A DNA stretch of 64,000 bases from Haemonchus contortus (taxonomy: Eukaryota > Nematoda > Chromadorea > Rhabditida > Trichostrongylidae). Shown here one piece after another: positions 36,981 to 50,973 of this stretch (its first letter is position 1; each line of letters starts with the position of its first letter). The notes beneath the pieces were generated by a model, which was not told where the DNA came from, made no database searches, and saw only the letters and a list, made by a program, of their open reading frames with translations. The stretch is taken from NCBI GenBank assembly GCA_000469685.2, contig LS997563.1, positions 42,107,151 through 42,171,150 of the forward strand, in the 5' to 3' direction. Both the position numbers and the translations under genes were made by a program.

Positions 36981-39757
36981 TCAATTGAGGGATATCGTAT
37001 AGTTAGCGAATTTCATATATCTCCTCAGCAGATTTTCAGGCCGCTCAAAATGGGAGCAGGTTAGAATCTGAAAAAACTGATCTTCCGGTCGGTTTCGAAC
37101 AGACTGGGTAAACAGGCACACATAGAACCATAGAACTATACTGTTTAACAATGTCGTCAAAGTAGTCACTTGACTCAAAGCAAATACATTGGTTAGGAGC
37201 TCAAAGTATTTTTGATCACTGACCGTATTCAATGGGGAGAATTCAGAGATATGATCGGTGCACTGCTTGAAAACCGTTTCAAAGGCAGATTTCACCTAGA
37301 AAGTAATGAACATGGCGCATACTACTTGGTATTACTGAGTACTAAAAACCTACAGGTTGACGTTGACTAGTGAATCGAGATTACTTCCAAACATACCTTT
37401 TTTGCAGCTCTGTAAGGTTGTCCGTTTATGTTAAGCACATTTACAATAACAACACCTAAAAACTATGATGAAATCAATAAATTCGGAAATTCGAATTCCA
37501 TTTTCTATTTTCAGCCCTGGATACGTAAACATTTATCTGTTTGCACTTACTATACTTCAAGAGCAAACAAAAAAACCAAAAAAAAACTAAGTGAATTTTC
37601 CGGAAGGGGATGCGCCATGAATTCGTGTAATACCACTAATTAGTTGGACAATGTCATGTTACAAGCGGCCGCTTTCAGTAGAAAAAAACAGCCTTGAAAG
37701 AGGTCATAGGTAGTAAGCGCCATCATTGGAACACTTTATTTGATGTATTTGTGGGTGTTTGGATGAAAAAACAACCAAAATCAGTTGTCAGCTGTATCCT
37801 GTCCAACTCACACCTAACCTGGCATGTCCCTGAGGAATATGGAAGGGGAACTAGGGGTATAGGGTACAGTAACAGACATCAAGTGACACCAAACTCTTTA
37901 TTTTCAGCTCGCATGCTTGGGAAAGCCCGAAATCAGTCAGACGTGAGGCAAACCTCACTTTCTTTTGGGGGTTTTTACAATATTTTTTTTCGAAGCACAC
38001 CTTGTTAATTGAGGGAGTGAGGCTTTACATGACCTATTCGTTCATTACCTTTGCTGGTGATCAATCTCGATAGGAGATCTAAAGTTCCTCTTTCGTAGAA
38101 CACATCCACAGGGCAATTTGTTGTCACGTTGTCTTTCAAAGTGCACGCATCAATATGAATGGCATTATAATGAAGTCCTGAAAAAAAAATTAAACAACAG
38201 CTCTAAGTGAAAGAGCCAGTCAAAGATATGTAATGGATGAGATGGTACTAAAGCCTCAAGCATATCACTCCAATCGTGGAAAAATTTTTTTCAAAAATTT
38301 GGCCTATGGCACAGGTATCAAGTTCTGAGCTGCCGATAATGATTAGGCGTATTCCTGGATGAAAAGAAACCTTTTATTACCATAACTAGGTTACTTTCCG
38401 TTTATAGTAACGAAGTGTAGACAGTGAAGTTCTCCTTTCCAAACATCCTCATTCCAAACATCGACCGCTTTATAACAGTGAATCATCCGAATGTTTATGA
38501 ACGAGATGAGATGTCAAGCCTATGTAAGTAATCGGTTGCCTCCTATTTCTCGTCCGAACCACTAGCTCCCTGTTCGTCCAAAGAGGCTCCCTGCGTAACA
38601 CCGAAGCCATGACGATCGCTTGCTTACCATCCTAGCTTTGGGAATAAATGCTATAAGTGCTTCTTGAGTAGGTCACATACTGAAGTTCCCATGAGCTCTG
38701 TATCAAATTTTTAGGTATCGCGTAAGAAAATCAGTTAGACCTTTTCAAATGGAATTTCTAGGAGTAGACATTTCATGGGCAGTGAAACAAGATTACGATA
38801 GATTCGTTTGCTTAGTACGAGTTCCCTTTATGCGTACCTTTTAGTACCGCCTTTTTGAAGAAATCGATGCCATCCATCGTAATGACCGTGTGTCGACCGT
38901 CTAGCTCCAAGGCAAACCATTTTCTTGCGATTTCTAGCATTTTGGGATCATGATCCACTGTTGTGATATGCATCTGGAACTCAGACAGTATGCGAAGGAG
39001 CAGATACACTCAGGCCAGAGTGCGAGAAGAGCGATATGTTGCGAATCACGGTGAAGGGATCTTCTTCTGATGTGATTTTTTCGAGGATACTGCTAGCCAC
39101 AGATGGAAAAGCCAGATTCAAATATAACCAAAAATTACCTTAGGATAATTGTGATGAAGATACGAATTTATGAAACCCCATTCCAACAACGAGCACATTT
39201 GCTTCGACATCCTTTTTTATTTTCTACAGCTCCACTAGTGAACATTTCCTCTAAAAAAATTCTTATTCACAAATATCTTGCCAGGTCAAAGTCATTTTAT
39301 CAATATACAGGTGTACGGTAGTAAGCTCTTCCAAGTCTAACGGCACGGTAACTCCTTGCTTGTTGCCCCGCCGTTCGCTATGCCGCTTGCAGCTCTACAC
39401 TGTCATTCTCTCATATTACAAATTCGAATAAAAATGGAATAATATTACGAACGACAGTTTGAAAGTTCCTAGGTATACCGTATTTTAGGTGATATATCCA
39501 GCCACCCATACCCTTTGTAAGTTTTCGAGCTTGTTTTACAACCGCGTATTTCCTGACGCATTATTGATTATGCAGAGGCACTTGGAATAATAAATGTAAT
39601 AGATAATAAGGAAAATTGAACAATTAAGTAAGCGAATTAATGTCTAGATCACTACTGTGCAAGTTATAAACCTTACCAATCATTGACGAAGTGTAGCTCA
39701 TCGAAACTAATCTGCTCAAATCTACTTTCCATCTGCTCGTGTCGTAATAAAGTTCAC
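36981..39757 (-). CDS. METTL13/spermidine-synthase-like SAM methyltransferase, C-terminal part, incomplete
   Basis: Six exons are recognised: 39677-39757, 38838-39008, 38049-38177, 37397-37455, 37170-37295 and 36981-37067. The last five join in phase and end with a stop at 36981. Exon 38838-39008 holds HITTVDHDPKMLEIARKWF, the acidic-loop motif of the spermidine synthase fold, then TMDGIDFFKKAVLK. The next exon holds HYNAIHIDAC (the strand-4 D motif) and TNCPVDVFYERGTLDLLSRL, followed by SKGVVIVNVLNINGQPYRAA. METTL13 has the same order: VD-motif, DG, D, CP-x-x-F, G-V-x-x-x-N. Exon 39677-39757 (ELYYDTSRWKVDLSRLVSMS) looks like the stretch that precedes the SAM-binding domain. The exon that should carry the glycine-rich loop between 39009 and 39676 was not found, nor were the N-terminal exons. 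It is either a gene with an unusual exon there or a decaying copy. The acceptor of exon 38838-39008 (GGCCTGAG) is weak. Confidence 0.72.
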
Positions 39758-43830
<4,073 letters not shown>

Positions 43831-44759
43831 TGTTAGTTCGGACCCAGACTGGGAACATTGATGGCTGCTAACATAATAGACTCAGCCGCAATGAAGTCTC
43901 TGGATATTTTTTTTCTCTGATCGCCTTTGTGATGTTATACGATGTTCTATTCGGGCACAGCGAAGATGGCTTACAGAAAAAAATCGCTCCCAATTTTAGC
44001 TAATACTGAGGGTGTAGAGCTTTCAAAGAAAAAGGAGAGTCTAAAATGTTATTCACGCATAGCAAATTCCTCATAGGAAGGAGGAACGCCCGGCGTAGCC
44101 GGGCGAACCCATAAGAAGGAGGGAAGCCCGGCGTCAGCTGGGCGGCCCGACTGGTTCAGAAGATAGCCACCGTCGATATTCAAGCAATATTCTTTCAACA
44201 TCAACAACATAATTCTTTCCAATGGTCAGTAATTTGTTGGAGAAACCTACTTTCTGGAATTGTCAAGTGTACTGCTAAGATCACAAAGACATCGTTTCTT
44301 AGTAGTCGTACAAACCCATCGCTGGAAAGCAGTGGCTCAATTGTTAAATACTTACAAGAAGCCCAAAAATGATATGTCCACTTACTTGTCGTCTATATGA
44401 TCGGAGAGTCGAACACAATTCCCGTCTTTCAAGCAAATTGACTCTTCACTGAAGAAGTATAACATCATGAAAGGTGAAGCATAAGAATGAGATAAGACCA
44501 AGCAAATTGGGGTTCATATGTATAGACTGCGTAGGGTTGCCGTGGAAGAGGATGAAATGTCAGGAACAGCCTATGGCTGCGAAGATTATACATATATTTT
44601 TGGGCAAGGGGATCTTATTTGCGGTAAGAGTAGAGGAGTTGCGTCGGGCTATAGTTCATTTCTGAAAGAACTATTGTATTCGAAGAACGGCCAGTAACTC
44701 TCTTCACATCCTATTTTTACCCACCCATCTTAACCTGCTTTCTCGAAAGCTGGATATGA
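43831..44759. other. unassigned stretch with two GC-rich hairpins
   Basis: At 44079-44150 two related units lie in tandem: AGGAAGGAGGAACGCCCGGC with GTAGCCGGGCG, then AGAAGGAGGGAAGCCCGGCG with TCAGCTGGGCGGC. Each forms a short stem (CGCCCGGC/GCCGGGCG is perfect). The rest is AT-rich and shows no gene. Confidence 0.6.
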
Positions 44760-45095
44760 TGAACTGATGCTAAGTTCAAGGCCAATCCGATAGAGGATGC
44801 CTCATTTTTACAGACTCCCATCATTTGACTTCCTTTCGGAATTGTAGGGGCGGTTTAGTCATGTGTGGCCTAAATAATGATTTGCGGTACCCAGCCCGAG
44901 TACATGTTGGTGATCTTATCCTCCACCCCCTTATCCCCCCCCCCCCACTCCCCGAGACGAGTTTGGCACCAATTAACCGATCCTGGAGGGTTGAGTTGAA
45001 AGGTTTGATGGGCGTGCGAGACTATCATTCGGGATTCGAACCCGTGGCCGTGGGTATGGAATAGTGGACCACTCGGGCTACACCACTTCTGAGAT
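44760..45095 (-). repeat. tRNA-derived SINE copy, reverse orientation, with a C12 tract
   Basis: Read on the minus strand it starts AGTGGTGTAGCCCGAGTGG (A box), then CGGGTTCGAATCCCGAATGA (B box), GGATCGGTTAATTGGTGCCA, a G12 run, GGGCTGGGTACCGCAAATCA and TAGGCCACACATGAC. It faces the next copy at 45175, giving a head-to-head pair. Confidence 0.82.
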
Positions 45096-45174
45096 ACTGT
45101 GGTCAGATGATTAATCTCATTACTGTCACTGCACCGATGATACTTATGCTGCTACTCCACTGTCACCAATTGTC

Positions 45175-45425
45175 GACAAGGTCGAGATGATGCAATGATA
45201 AGAAGCACCCACAGTTCGGAGGGTCTAATCCCTCCCAAAATAGTACCCGCCTAGGCCAATCGAGCCTTCCATACCTCGGTGGTCGTTTGATTAGTACCGC
45301 ACTGGTGTGGGGGATGAAAGAACTGACTAGTGCATGATTTGGCCTCGCTGGTCATTGCATACATAGACTATATTCACATTCAAAACGTTACGGCAATTCT
45401 AAATAGAAGCCGAATGGGTAGATGT
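45175..45425 (+). repeat. tRNA-derived SINE copy, diverged
   Basis: Recognisable blocks are GGTCTAATCCCTCCCAAAAT (decayed B box), CCCGCCTAGGCCAATCGAGC, TTGATTAGTACCGCACTGGT, a changed GCATGATTTGGCCTCGCTGG and AATTCTAAATAGAAGCCGAA. It ends about 35 bases before the Tc1/mariner element. Confidence 0.75.
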
Positions 45426-45458
45426 TCCCCAGCACCCAATTTCCATTCAGTCTTTCAG

Positions 45459-46732
45459 TACAGGGTGCGCCATAAATATGGTAACAACTTTTCGGACGCT
45501 CGTATTTTTCTTGTTTGGAGGGTTTTTCCTAATCTGCACCTCCCCTTATATTTATGATATATCTTAGACTGTATATTTATTTTGGTGCTCTCAACTCGTT
45601 AAATTTTGAAAAATGGTGGAGCTTCGTAGACATCCACCAGCCGTTCCGTCTTTGCGCGCATTCGGTGAGTCCCTTTTCGGAATCGCTCCTCGTTTCAGTA
45701 TTTCCCACACTGACAGTCCTTCGAATTGCGATGCGTAGACAGCTCAGCGGCAAACCTCAAGACGGTCGTCCTGCCTCACAACAACCCTTTTTCCGAATAG
45801 AATTGCTTGGGAAGGAGTACGCTGCAAAACCTGCAGAAATGCGAGAATTATGACTGCTGATTTGTTTGTATGTTTCACTCCGATAAGAACAGTCTACCGC
45901 GAGTGAATACAATTGTATCCAGATAAGATTCGGGAGCCCTATTAGCTTTTTGACTAGAAGAATTCAGAGAGAAAAAACAAATGCCGTACGCTACTTGCGC
46001 GCGGCACGCGCTTCGACAAACCTTTTTTTGATTTAAGTTTGTTCAGCGTGAAAGAAATGTTGAGATCTCATAGTATACATATATTTCACAGTTCGAGTGC
46101 TGTATCCACTGAGATTAGTTAGATCGCCTCTCATAGCCATTTTCCCTCTTTGATGATGGTCTTTGCTAGAATTCCTACCATCAGAGCGATATCTCAAATT
46201 TTGGTCGAAAAAAGCACAAAATTTCATCCAAAACTCTTTAAGAAGAGCCTTTTTGAAAGGTTGCAGCTGAGGGTCAAAAATGTTTTTAAGGATACAGTTG
46301 AAAGCTACGGCGCACTTGCTCACGAATGGGAGAATGAGAAGATGGCTGCTGAGGGAATGTTCGCGATTTTGTCCTTGCTTCCAATCCTCCTACGAGTTTC
46401 CCGGACCACAGCGTGATGGGTAGCTGGATATAGTCCATACTGGAGAGGAAAGCCGGCGCTTCAAAACGCACCACCTGCTGCTGTTCCTGATAAATCAATG
46501 AAAAAAGTCCGGGCTAGTGTTACTCAAGAAACTCTGCGTGCCACCGTCGATGAGTAGCCGAAGCGTCTTCGAGCTATAATTAGTACGGGAGACGGTTGTA
46601 TAAGATGACCGTATGCTGGTTTTGTAGATGTGATGCATAGTGAATAACCCACATGAATTCACCATGTATCGATATGAGCTACGCTTTTTGTAGCCCTATT
46701 CTTTTGTTACCATATTTATGGCGCACCCTGTA
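45459..46732 (+). mobile_element. Tc1/mariner-type transposon with 27-bp perfect terminal inverted repeats, coding region broken
   Basis: Both ends read CAGGGTGCGCCATAAATATG followed by GTAACAA in inverted orientation (45461 on, and up to 46730), flanked by TA on both sides, the family's target site. Total length is 1270 bp, normal for Tc1/mariner. A plus-strand reading near 45750-45850 has RQLSGKPQDGRPASQQPF and KPAEMREL, which resembles the GRP-containing linker between the two helix-turn-helix domains. Near 46510-46600 QETLRATVDE...PKRLRAIIS is a typical transposase C-terminus. Stops and frame changes separate these pieces, and a D,D34E/D core was not seen intact. Confidence 0.87.
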
Positions 46733-47426
46733 GATATTGATTTTAGAAAACAGAACTTGACTTTGTTTTGCGGCCAGGCTAGCTTCACAGAAGAAACTCA
46801 CAGCACTCTTTCTATTCCATACGTCTTGATAAACTGATTAACAAGTTTGCTGTACTTGGTCTGTTCGAAATAGTTACTTGAATGAAGAACCGATGAGCAT
46901 ATATGCTTATAGAAGTCCGTACAATACGTGGGGAGCTGAATGTCACATGTACACTGTCGAAGAAGTGATTAAGCAAAAATTACGCTCTCTACTAGGTTGT
47001 ATGAAGAGTTTTTGTCGAAAAATTCACTTTTGTTTAGGTTTCTCCGGCGATTTCCTAGAACTTCCTTAAAATGACTACAGAAGGTTACTACCAATTTGTG
47101 TGGGCACAACACATCCTGTGATTTCATAATATACCCATCGGTTGATCACAATGAGGTCCATCTACGACATTTCTGTTCCGGACTGTGAAGCGTTAGAAGG
47201 GGGTGTGCGCGGATTCAGTTAGAAGAGGCTCCATGGTGATATGTTTGACACAAGTTGCTTTGGGCAGTGGAATGGTCGAATTCGATCTTGTACAGAGTAC
47301 GTATTGGATATGGGCGAACAGCTTGGCCATAAGCCCATAGGGTTAAGTAATAAGCAAGGAAGAGGGTACCGGATATGTTTTGCGCATACAAACGGGTAAT
47401 ATCCTTATACATGTGGAAACCCAATG
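46733..47426. other. unassigned stretch; no gene seen
   Basis: AT-rich sequence between the Tc1/mariner element and the foldback element. The open frames are short and without motifs. Confidence 0.5.
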
Positions 47427-47848
47427 GAATTTTTGGTGAAAATGTAGTTGGGGGGGGGGGGACATCCATCCGAAGGTCAATACTATCAAGAAATGAACTC
47501 AGTGTACGTGTTAGTCCTTGTTATAACAGCACTGTACCCCGGATGCGTAGAGGATGATGGGAACCGACCACCTTAACTCTTTTATGCGGTTTTAGCTAAA
47601 GAAATAAAGTTTCCCAAATAAGCCTAGGTATGGTAGGAGCACCTGGGTGGCTGGGATGATTACCTACTGCAAACAAAAAAAAATAAAGAAACTTGCCTAC
47701 CGCGGTGCTCCTTCCCTACGAGAGCCCTTATTTGAAAACTGGCATGTCCGTGATATAACACGACATAACGCGTTTCACTGACGTCATTTCTTGATATATT
47801 GACCTTCGGATGGGTGCCCCCCCCCAACTACATTTTCAGCGAATTTTT
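47427..47848. mobile_element. foldback/MITE-like element with arms of about 110 bp
   Basis: The left arm (about 47427-47537) contains GAAAATGTAGTTGGGG, a G12 tract, CATCCATCCGAAGGTCAATA and TCAAGAAATGAACTCAGTG. The right arm (about 47742-47848) carries the inverse: CACTGACGTCATTTCTTGAT, TATTGACCTTCGGATGGGTG, a C9 tract, and CAACTACATTTTC. The loop is about 200 bases. The core 75 bases of the arms are highly similar and the outer parts diverged. I saw no transposase and could not define a target duplication. Confidence 0.8.
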
Positions 47849-48580
47849 AAGAAAGTCCCGCGAAAAAATTATATCAAGGCATGTCCGCACAACCTCACAT
47901 CTGGGAACCCAAAAAGATCATAGACCAGAAAAGTCACAGTTCTCGCTGGCAGCAGTCCACACCTTTCCTGAGAGGTTTGGATTGATGGTATAGGACGGAG
48001 GTTGTAAAAATGCTTAGGGCCTTGGAGCAGCGCAGTACCTTTCACTGCCGGGAGCGCTGAACTGTACCATGAAATTGATTGACAAACACAATTTTGTGCT
48101 AATCGGTGAAATGTGAAATTCGATCGATACCTATCTGATGCATGTGAAGCTAAGTATCGATATGTGGACGTTTCTGTAACTAGGCGTTTTTAGAATGTCG
48201 AAAATCTACGATTCTTCAACACTAAAGTTACTGAATGACTTGATGAAGTTCGAAATATAAAAAGCCTCGAAAAAAGTCCATAGCCTTACCAAGAGACATA
48301 TGGAGATCACGATGAACAACCAGTTGAGCATTGGTATTGAGCTGATCTCTGCAACGATTGAATCGTACTACCTTGATTGATCTATTATATCAATAGTTAT
48401 CAAATGAAAATCACGATACATTTTTGCTATAGCATGTTTCGACAAGCAAACTGTTGATTTCTAAAATTCTTCTGTGCCTATCACATTAGCATTCCACCAA
48501 TCTATTTTACCTTCCTGTAAATCGTATACGACCCTATCTTCAAGATTTTTCTTTGCAACCCCTGTTTATAGTAGTAAGTA
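47849..48580. other. unassigned flank of the LTR element; no gene seen
   Basis: AT-rich and without motifs. It ends in GTAAGTAGTAGT, whose last five bases form the left target duplication of the LTR element. Confidence 0.5.
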
Positions 48581-48585
48581 GTAGT

Positions 48586-48969
48586 TATCGCAGAAGCGCT
48601 TTTGCAAGTAGAAATTGTTACTGTAATTGTTGTAAAAGGCGCAACGTGCGAGATTCAAAAGAATTCGAAACAGCGATGGGAAACAGCGCTCTGCGATCTG
48701 ATATCACAGCTTAAGCACCATATAAAAGATCGGCGAATGCGAGCATAGCAATTCTGAGTTTTTTTATTGTTTTTCTAATTTTTATGATTGATTGTTTTAC
48801 TGTTTACTCACGTGACGATTGTCGTTAGTTTGCTCATGTGTTGAAGTCAAAGAGTTTAATTACCCAAGTTTGAGGTTAGTCGAGCCAATAAATGGTCGAT
48901 CGGACATTCCTGCTGTGACAGAAAGAGTCTTTCAACCCGCGTGGCAACTAACATAGAACCACTACTTTA
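48586..48969 (+). repeat. 5' LTR
   Basis: 384 bases, from TATCGCAGAAGCGC to CACTACTTTA. It contains a TATA box (CATATAAAAG near 48720) and an AATAAA near 48886, placing the transcription start and poly(A) site in the expected U3-R-U5 order. The ends are TA...TA rather than the usual TG...CA, but the flanking duplication and the primer site support this boundary. Confidence 0.93.
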
Positions 48970-48987
48970 TGGTGCATCGGCCGGGAA
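48970..48987 (+). promoter_or_regulatory. primer-binding site complementary to tRNA-Gly
   Basis: TGGTGCATCGGCCGGGAA starts directly after the LTR. TGG pairs with the CCA tail, and the rest is the complement of the conserved 3' end of eukaryotic tRNA-Gly (TTCCCGGCCGATGCA), with no mismatch over 18 bases by my recollection of that tRNA. Confidence 0.88.
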
Positions 48988-49069
48988 ACGAACGACGTAC
49001 TTGGGCGGCGAAAGCGTATCACAAAATTCATTCGAATGGCCTGATTTAAGCCATTTAGCATCATTTTTC

Positions 49070-49324
49070 ATGCAATGGTACAAAACCACTATTGCTCTGA
49101 TATTAGCTGTAGCAATAGCGGCAGCCCTTTCATACATGTTTCTGCCATATGCAGTAGGCGCCGTGCTCAAAATTGCGCTTCAAGTCACAAAACTCTTTTT
49201 TTGGAATATCCCTTGCAAAGTTCTGCGGTTTTTTCTGCGAGCGTGTTTCAAAACCTATGGGTTGCGATTGCGAAAGGTGCAAGCCAAAATATTACTCGTG
49301 CGAAATTTTTCTCTCATATTATAA
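49070..49324 (+). CDS. small upstream frame with a membrane segment, inside the LTR element (uncertain)
   Basis: Between the primer site and gag, a second frame stays open from 48941 to 49324. Its first ATG is at 49070. It reads a strongly hydrophobic stretch (TIALILAVAIAAALSYMFL), a second hydrophobic segment, then a basic tail (PCKVLRFFLRACFKTYGLRL). The layout, a membrane anchor followed by a basic tail, looks like the C-terminus of an envelope-like protein rather than gag, but I find no ectodomain. It overlaps the 5' part of the gag frame. It may be a remnant left by the deletion that removed pol, or a chance frame. Confidence 0.35.
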   Translation: MQWYKTTIALILAVAIAAALSYMFLPYAVGAVLKIALQVTKLFFWNIPCKVLRFFLRACFKTYGLRLRKVQAKILLVRNFSLIL

Positions 49325-50573
49325 TTCAGAAATGCCTCCAGCGAACATAGCCGAGGAATATCGTAAAACGAAACGAGATCTACTAAGACTTCGATCGGCA
49401 TTACCGCGTCTCATGAAACCGTCGAAACTTCTTGATAGAATTGTTTCTAAGACTCGTGATGTCATGTTAGAATGTTCTATTCTTGATAGGCTTCGTGCAA
49501 ATGTACCATATTTCACCAATTGTAGTGAGCGATTTGGGGAAATGGAGCGCGATATACAAATTTTGGAAACAAAAGCCGAAAATTGCGAGATCCGGTTCCT
49601 CTACCTTCGCCACTGCCTCCGAACCCTTCATGCCACAGCACCACTCCTAATCGCTACCGGAAGAACTTCTGATGCTGCATGGACTGCAATGCTAGAGCAA
49701 AAACAAAAATACTGCGATGCTGAAGGAAAAGCACACTCGATGGTTATTCATCAAGACGTAGTGGAGAACATCTTGGCGGATCAGTTATCATCGATCACCG
49801 AATTTTTTGCCACCTTGCGATCTCTGCGTGCAGAAGTTCTCAAACAGCAACAAGACTTCCAAGTATCCTGCCAACAGAAGCTAGAGGACTCCATAAACAC
49901 AATGCAGAACTCAATCCAGGAACTCGCTGAAAGGATCGACAGCCTCTGGCAAACACAACGTCGAAAAACATCATCTCGGGCGGCGGAGGTCGACGAGCAC
50001 CCTCGTCGAAACGACGACAACGATGAACCGGGCCAAGACGAAATTTTCATGGACACGGACGAGTTCGACGAGAAAAACCGAGAAGAAATGGATATCGTTC
50101 GCAGAACCATGGAAGCTAAGATCCACGCTCTCGGAATCCGAATTCAGTCACTCATGAAAACGCAGCCATGTCAACCGAGGCAATATTCGAAAGGAATGAG
50201 ACCTGATCATCCGAGTGAATCAAACATGCGTTGCATCTTCTGCGGAGCTCGGGGCGACCACTACAGTGATTCCTGCGGCAAAGTACGAGACAGTAAAAGA
50301 CGTCGCATACTTCTGAAACGATATCGACGATGTGTTAATTGTTTAGAGATTGGATGCCTGGAAGAGGAAACGTGTCCCAAATTCTGGACGAAGTGCCACC
50401 ACTGCGGGCGACGAGACCACCACTCCGCACTATGTGAGAAACCAGACATCGCCCGGCAGATCGAGGAGGAGATCGCCAGCATCAATGCTGAACTTACAAG
50501 AACACTCGAAAAATTGAACTCCATCCGTTCAACACTTGGTATGGACCCCGTCTCCCTTCCCGCCACACCTTGA
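49256..50573 (+). CDS. gag: gag-like polyprotein with three zinc knuckles
   Basis: The frame is open from 49173, and the first ATG in it is near 49256 (MGCDCERCKPK); a second ATG at 49331 (MPPANIAEE) is also plausible. From the second start it is about 414 aa. The first 200 residues are helical and charged, then comes a coiled-coil-like region (DSINTMQNSIQELAERIDSL) and an acidic linker. Three Cys-rich knuckles follow: CIFCGARGDHYSDSC (CX2CX5HX4C), CVNCLEIGCLEEETC (His replaced by Cys), and CHHCGRRDHHSALC (canonical CX2CX4HX4C). A basic stretch lies between the first two (SKRRRILLKRYRR). After the knuckles comes a coiled-coil tail, then a stop directly before the purine tract. The frame is intact with no stop or shift, so the protein may still be made. 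There is no protease motif downstream. Confidence 0.88.
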
Positions 50574-50583
50574 GGGGCCGGAA
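50571..50583 (+). promoter_or_regulatory. polypurine tract before the 3' LTR
   Basis: TGAGGGGCCGGAA lies right before the 3' LTR and overlaps the gag stop codon. It is purine-rich apart from two C, and would prime plus-strand DNA synthesis. Confidence 0.65.
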
Positions 50584-50968
50584 TATCGCAGAAGCGCTTT
50601 TGCAAGTAGAAATTGTTACTGTAATTGTTGTAAAAGGCGCAACGTGCGAGATTCAAAAGAATTCGAAACAGCGATGGGAAACAGCGCTCTGCGATCTGAT
50701 ATCACAGCTTAAGCACCATATAAAAGATCGGCGAATGCGAGCATAGCAATTCTGAGTTTTTTTTATTGTTTTTCTAATTTTTATGATTGATTGTTTTACT
50801 GTTTACTCACGTGACGATTGTCGTTAGTTTGCTCATGTATTGAAGTCAAAGAGTTTAATTACCCAAGTTTGAGGTTAGTCGAGCCAATAAATGGTCGATC
50901 GGACATTCCTGCTGTGACAGAAAGAGTCTTTCAACCCGCGTGGCAACTAACATAGAACCACTACTTTA
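50584..50968 (+). repeat. 3' LTR
   Basis: 385 bases, the same as the 5' LTR except for one extra T in the T-run of GAGTTTTTTTTATTG and one change (CATGTATTG against CATGTGTTG). It is followed by the target duplication GTAGT. Confidence 0.93.
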
Positions 50969-50973
50969 GTAGT

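Larger units (their letters stand above)
48581..50973 (+). mobile_element. young non-autonomous BEL/Pao-like LTR retrotransposon, gag only
   Basis: The element proper is 48586-50968 (2383 bp), flanked by the 5-bp duplication GTAGT (48581-48585 and 50969-50973). It has two nearly identical LTRs, a tRNA-Gly primer-binding site, one long gag frame and a purine tract before the 3' LTR. No protease, reverse transcriptase, RNase H or integrase is encoded; a full BEL/Pao element is normally 5-8 kb. The two LTRs differ by one substitution and one T in a T-run over 384/385 bases, so insertion was recent. With no polymerase of its own, it must have been copied by enzymes from a related full-length element. 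The zinc-knuckle trio and tRNA-Gly priming fit BEL/Pao better than Ty3/Gypsy, but with no RT the assignment is inference. Confidence 0.93.
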
